Positions 60,158 through 64,000 of a stretch of 64,000 nucleotides of DNA are shown here, one piece after another. The translations under genes and the position numbers were made by a program. The stretch is taken from positions 37,035 to 101,034 of the forward strand of contig NZ_CANLXZ010000010.1 of the NCBI RefSeq assembly GCF_947495285.1, given 5' to 3'. Positions within the stretch are counted from its first letter, which is position 1. Each line of letters begins with the position of its first letter. The notes below the pieces were generated by a model. That model saw nothing but the letters and a program-made list of their open reading frames with translations, was not told the DNA's origin and did no database searches. Origin of the DNA: an uncultured Nonlabens sp. (GTDB taxonomy: Bacteria; Bacteroidota; Bacteroidia; Flavobacteriales; Flavobacteriaceae).

Positions 60158-62521
60158 TTGAAAAAGTTAATACTATTAAGTGCTTTTATTGTTCTCGCTT
60201 TCGCGAAAGCGTACTCACAAAAAGCAACTCTATCAGGAACAATTACTGAAAAAGTGTCTGGAGAAACCATGCTTAACGTAAATATTATTATCACAGATTT
60301 AAAAACTGGTACGATAACAAATGAATACGGCTACTACTCTATCACCCTACCTGTAGGAAGCTACAACATTCAATTTACCAGTCTAGGTTATGCTACGATA
60401 GAACGTAAGGTCTTATTAAAAGAGAATCTCAAATTAAACGTCTCTCTTAAAGAACAAGAGGAAGAACTCGATGCGATAATACTCACAAACGACGTAGAAA
60501 AACTGAATATAAAATCACCTCAAATGAGCGTGAATGCTCTTTCTATAGAAACCATAAAAAAAACACCTGTCGTGCTAGGAGAGACAGACTTAATAAAGTC
60601 TCTTACTTTATTACCTGGTGTTACTAATGCTGGCGAGGGCGCCAGTGGCTTTAATGTACGAGGTGGCGCTGCAGACCAGAACCTGGTTCTACTTGATGAG
60701 GCTACACTTTATGGAAGTGATCATTTATTTGGTTTTTTCTCTGTATTTAATCCAGATGCAATTAAAGATCTTAAACTGTATAAAGGTGGCATACCTGCCC
60801 GTTATGGCGGGCGTGTTTCTAGTGTGCTGGACATCTATCAACGCGATGGTAATAAAAATAAATTGAGCGGTACTGGCGGTATAGGACTAGTGGCAAGCAG
60901 GTTGCTGTTAGAAGGTCCTATTATTAAGGAAAAGGCATCCTTTTTAATAGGTGGACGTAGTAGTTATGCTCATTTATTCTTACCTCTAATTGACGTAGAT
61001 AATGTCGCTTACTTCTATGATTTAAATGCTAAGGCTAGTTTTAATCTAGACGACAATAATCGTTTATACATGTCTAGTTATTTCGGTCGTGACGTTTTTA
61101 ATGTGGATAAACTTTTCAGCAACACCTTCGGTAATAGTTTTGTAAACCTGAGATGGAACCATCTTTTTAATGATAAATGGTTTTCTAATGCATCGATTAT
61201 CTATAGTGATTATAATTACGGACTAGAACTGGATTTTGTGCAATTTACCTTTGACAGCGGTATTTCTAATCTTAATGTAAAGTACGACCTCACCCATTTT
61301 GTAAATGATAAGGTAAAAATGAGGTATGGAATCAATAGCATTTATTATGAATTTGATCCTGGAAAAATAAAACCTAGTAGCTCTTCTAGTGGTATCAATG
61401 AAAGACAACTCGTTAAGAAATATGCATGGGAAAACGGCATTTATGCAGACGGTGAGTTTACCCTAAGCGATAAAATCAATATCAACGCAGGACTAAGAAT
61501 AAGCAGTTTTAATAGATTAGGACAGGATAGTTTAAACATTTATGAGAATAATGAAGCTCTTACTTATAATGAAGAATTAGAAATCTATGAAAGTGAAGAT
61601 GCTATAGATACATTTTCTAGCAGCCGCAGTGAAACACTAGAGTCTTTTATTAATCTAGAACCTAGATTTTCTATAGCTTATTCTATAGATGACGATACCA
61701 GTTTTAAAGCCAGTTACCAGCGTATTAATCAATACATACATTTAATTTCTAACACTAACGCTCCTACTCCATTTGATTTATATGCGCCTAGTGGTACATT
61801 TATAAAACCACAGAAAGGAAACCAAGTAGCTGCTGGTTTTTTTAAAAACAGAGGTGATTATTCTATAGAAACAGAGGTTTTCTTTAAAACCGTAAAAAAC
61901 AGACTGGACTATATAGATGGTGCTGACCTTATTGCAAACGATGCTGTAGAACAAATACTATTAGAAGGTGAAGCGAGAGCGTATGGTCTAGAATTTTTAT
62001 TAAGAAAAAACGAAGGTAAATTACAAGGGTGGATAGCTTACACACTTTCTAAAAGTGAACAACGCACGCCTGGAAGAACAGCTGTAGAACCTGGTATAAA
62101 TAATGGAGAGTGGTATGATGCTGCATGGGACAAAACCCATGACCTTACCATAACAGCAAATTATGAGCTGAATAAAAAATGGGATCTAGGCGCTAACTTT
62201 ACCTTACAAACAGGACAGCCTGTAACGTACCCAAATGGACAGTATGAATTTAATGGACTATTTGTTCCCACGTTTGAATCCAGAAACAGTAGTAGACTGC
62301 CTGTTATCCATAGACTAGACTTTTCGGCAACGTACGTACCTCAACCTGATAAGAAAAAAGGATGGCGATCTAGCTGGGTTTTCAGTTTATATAATGCCTA
62401 TAATAGACGCAATGCGGTAAGTATATCATTTGCCGAAAATGAAGATACTAACAGAAATGAAGCAACACGTCTATCCATATTTGGTATAGTCCCTGCGGTT
62501 ACCTATAATTTTAAATTTTAA
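60158..62521 (+). CDS. TonB-dependent receptor with carboxypeptidase-like N-terminal domain
   Basis: The 787-residue protein has a signal peptide (MKKLILLSAFIVLAFAKAYSQ), a carboxypeptidase-regulatory-like domain (ATLSGTITEKVSGETML), a plug domain (LLPGVTNAGEGASGFNVRGG to YGGRVSSVLDI) and a beta-barrel ending in an aromatic residue (YNFKF). This outer-membrane layout imports large substrates with TonB. It starts with TTG at 60158. It is followed after 4 bases by a DUF4249 lipoprotein gene, the usual pairing for this receptor type; the substrate cannot be told. The palindrome copy at 60197 codes part of the signal peptide. Confidence 0.9.
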   Translation: MKKLILLSAFIVLAFAKAYSQKATLSGTITEKVSGETMLNVNIIITDLKTGTITNEYGYYSITLPVGSYNIQFTSLGYATIERKVLLKENLKLNVSLKEQEEELDAIILTNDVEKLNIKSPQMSVNALSIETIKKTPVVLGETDLIKSLTLLPGVTNAGEGASGFNVRGGAADQNLVLLDEATLYGSDHLFGFFSVFNPDAIKDLKLYKGGIPARYGGRVSSVLDIYQRDGNKNKLSGTGGIGLVASRLLLEGPIIKEKASFLIGGRSSYAHLFLPLIDVDNVAYFYDLNAKASFNLDDNNRLYMSSYFGRDVFNVDKLFSNTFGNSFVNLRWNHLFNDKWFSNASIIYSDYNYGLELDFVQFTFDSGISNLNVKYDLTHFVNDKVKMRYGINSIYYEFDPGKIKPSSSSSGINERQLVKKYAWENGIYADGEFTLSDKININAGLRISSFNRLGQDSLNIYENNEALTYNEELEIYESEDAIDTFSSSRSETLESFINLEPRFSIAYSIDDDTSFKASYQRINQYIHLISNTNAPTPFDLYAPSGTFIKPQKGNQVAAGFFKNRGDYSIETEVFFKTVKNRLDYIDGADLIANDAVEQILLEGEARAYGLEFLLRKNEGKLQGWIAYTLSKSEQRTPGRTAVEPGINNGEWYDAAWDKTHDLTITANYELNKKWDLGANFTLQTGQPVTYPNGQYEFNGLFVPTFESRNSSRLPVIHRLDFSATYVPQPDKKKGWRSSWVFSLYNAYNRRNAVSISFAENEDTNRNEATRLSIFGIVPAVTYNFKF
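60197..60210. repeat. GCTTTCGCGAAAGC palindrome
   Basis: Perfect 14-bp copy within the signal-peptide codons of the TonB-dependent receptor. Confidence 0.9.
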
Positions 62522-62525
62522 GTAA

Positions 62526-63329
62526 ATGAAAAAGTTACCTTACCTAATTATCGCACTACTTTTTCTACTATCCTGCTCTGATGTGGTAGAATTAGATCTT
62601 AATAGTTCAGACCCTAGACTGGTTATAGATGCTAGACTAGAACTACTAGAAGACGGTACTACAAGTTCTATTATTAAGTTAACTCGCACGGCAGACTTTT
62701 ATGTAGAAGAAAACCCTAGCGTTACTGATGCAACCGTTTTTATAACCGAAGATAACGGTACGGTACACAACTTTACAACCACAGGTAATCTGGGTATTTA
62801 CACAAACAACACTATAAACCTACAGGATAATAACATCTACACGCTAACCATTATAGATCAAGGAGAAACCTATACCAGTAGTGAGCAACTAGAGCGCACC
62901 TCTACATTTACTGGTGTAGAACAAGAATCTTTTAACGGTTTTGATGACGAATTTTTACAAATAACGGCGTCTTTTGATGATCCTGAAGGGCTAGGCGATT
63001 TTTATCTATTTAAGTATGACGATATAGATAATGATCAAATAGACATAGGAAATGATGAATTTATAGACGGCAATAATGGCGATACCATTTTCTTCGTAGA
63101 AAATGCTGTACCTGGCACCGTTGCTACTTTAAGAATAATAGGAATAGACCAGAGATGCTATAATTTTTATAACGTATTATTGCAACAGGCTGAGGATGGT
63201 GGCAATCCATTTGCTGCACAACCTGCTGTAGTGAGAGGTAATATTATAAATATTATGGATTCCACTCGTTATCCATTTGGGTATTTTAGAATATCAGAAG
63301 TTTTTGAAGTAGAATATACTATCGAGTAA
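62526..63329 (+). CDS. DUF4249 family outer-membrane lipoprotein
   Basis: The 267-residue protein has a lipoprotein signal (LLFLLSCSD, lipidated C17) and the DUF4249 features VVELDLNSSDPRLVIDARLE and an Ig-like beta region followed by YTSSEQLERTSTFTGV. Partner of TonB receptors: it is probably a surface-exposed accessory protein of the receptor 4 bases upstream, with a shared transcript. Length is on the short side for the family but the C-terminus is complete (FEVEYTIE). Ligand unknown. Confidence 0.9.
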   Translation: MKKLPYLIIALLFLLSCSDVVELDLNSSDPRLVIDARLELLEDGTTSSIIKLTRTADFYVEENPSVTDATVFITEDNGTVHNFTTTGNLGIYTNNTINLQDNNIYTLTIIDQGETYTSSEQLERTSTFTGVEQESFNGFDDEFLQITASFDDPEGLGDFYLFKYDDIDNDQIDIGNDEFIDGNNGDTIFFVENAVPGTVATLRIIGIDQRCYNFYNVLLQQAEDGGNPFAAQPAVVRGNIINIMDSTRYPFGYFRISEVFEVEYTIE

Positions 63330-63452
63330 TAGTTCAATTAGGTACATTCATAGAATACGCAATTATTTGATTTACATATTTTTGTGTTTACATAAAAATA
63401 GAAAAAATGCTGTTTTACCTGGTATTGCAGTTTAAATTTTAAATATACCTAA

Positions 63453-63481
63453 GACTCTAAAAAAATATAATTCATAGAGTC
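63453..63481 (+). terminator. Possible terminator after the receptor operon
   Basis: Arms GACTCTA and TAGAGTC (63453-63459, 63475-63481) form a weak hairpin with a 15-base loop followed about 10 bases later by a T-rich run. It lies about 120 bases after the DUF4249 stop. Weak candidate. Confidence 0.3.
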
Positions 63482-63587
63482 GTTATTCTGTTTTTTTACT
63501 CCAGCGTTGATGATTACTTATTTTCTTGTCGTTTTCTATAATGTGAAAAAAGTACACCTTAACTTTTTAACCTGAGTTCGATTAATA

Positions 63588-63835
63588 AAAAGTCAATTGA
63601 TTGGACTTTACTGTTTGATTTTTAATAGAAGATTTTTTAGCCAAGAAGCTATATGCTATAAGAACTGCAGCTATAGTTGAGAAAAAATTACAAGACGGCT
63701 TTTGTGTCTAGAATGTTCTATTTCATAGATATTTTTAAGTTCATCATTTAGTGTTATAATAACAGCGTTTACAAGGTAAAACTTATCACTCATTAACCTT
63801 AAAGAATTCTTCATGTTATATTTGACACCTTTGCC
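63588..63835 (-). pseudogene. IS982-family transposase remnant, frameshifted
   Basis: Read on the minus strand, one frame gives GKGVKYNMKNSLRL, then LNDELKNIYEIEHSRHKSRL, and a second frame continues with NFFSTIAAVLIAYSFLAKK. Both match the C-terminal region of IS982 transposases (the NDQLKN...IEHTRHRS and IAY...KK motifs). The frame changes near 63691 and a stop lies upstream near 63838, so the gene is dead. The remaining N-terminal part is not seen and may continue beyond the window or be lost. Confidence 0.75.
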
Positions 63836-64000
63836 CGAGGTTTATATTTTTGTAGTTTTTCATGCAAGAATAATACCAATTTACTTTTGAAAAGTCTCTA
63901 TGAAAGCATTTTTATAATGATGGTTACTAGTTATTGATTTTATGGTCTGGCTACTCATACCAACTACTGTTGTGTGCAACCATTTTTTCAGTTCTCCCAT

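Noticed and set aside
1..64000. CRISPR array
   Set aside because: No regularly spaced 24-40 base repeats with unique spacers are visible on either strand; the triplet repeat at 23151-23342 has irregular short units and only three copies.

Overview
The window looks like a low-GC marine Flavobacteriaceae chromosome (Bacteroidota; Nonlabens/Dokdonia-like is my guess from content, not proven). The evidence is a TonB-dependent receptor paired with a DUF4249 lipoprotein, promoters of the Bacteroidota type (TTG-N19-TAnnTTTG), weak Shine-Dalgarno signals, and many copies of the 14-bp palindrome GCTTTCGCGAAAGC. Roughly 1-54,078 reads as an integrated genomic island whose right border abuts a tRNA-Arg(ACG) gene at 54,079-54,152. 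Its left end lies outside the window. From about 54,150 to the end is ordinary chromosome.

Layout: (1) 1-211, the start of an unrecognised minus-strand gene cut by the window edge. (2) 361-32,505, a large, probably anti-phage, DNA-processing locus made of two divergent arms. The minus arm (13,656 down to 361) encodes a PLD nuclease fused to a J-like domain, a vWA protein, a PP2C phosphatase, a Ser/Thr kinase, a DUF4407 membrane protein, a small glycine-rich membrane protein, two unrecognised proteins, a second PLD-fold protein and two small unknowns. Adjacent genes overlap or nearly touch. vWA + PP2C + kinase is the TerY-P phospho-signalling triad. The plus arm (13,846-31,790) encodes an XRE regulator, a SNF2 helicase, a 1597-aa adenine methylase, an AlbA/HATPase protein, a 2111-aa DUF1998 helicase and a RelE-like/UvrD-like fusion. 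The order SNF2 - methylase - helicase/DUF1998, with PLD proteins close by, parallels class 1 DISARM (drmD, drmMI, drmA, drmB, drmC). Here DrmA- and DrmB-like parts appear fused and the module is wired to phospho-signalling. A GIY-YIG-like gene follows. (3) 32,517-32,567, a perfect 20-bp inverted repeat, then the minus-strand backbone of the element (32,572-51,052): small unknowns, a GTG-start protein, a MoxR-like AAA+ ATPase, a strawberry-notch-type helicase, an adenine methylase, a glycosyltransferase and HTH/replication-type proteins. The helicase and methylase together resemble a split phage P1 DarB. One plus-strand cargo gene, a 1093-aa protein with a Cap4/DUF4297-like nuclease domain, interrupts this backbone. 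(4) 51,236-54,113, plus-strand control genes and a large serine recombinase whose last codons run through the tRNA-Arg terminator and into the tRNA gene.

Chromosomal flank: apt, a non-coding stretch, a thioredoxin-MsrA-like fusion, a small unknown, a COG2509-like FAD dehydrogenase, a nitronate monooxygenase, a TonB receptor/DUF4249 pair, and a frameshifted IS982-family transposase remnant at the right edge.

Working model (inference): the serine recombinase moved the island into tRNA-Arg. The backbone helicase/methylase pair may protect the element from restriction. The two-arm locus would mark or process DNA and be switched by reversible phosphorylation, and the 1093-aa gene would add a separate defence.
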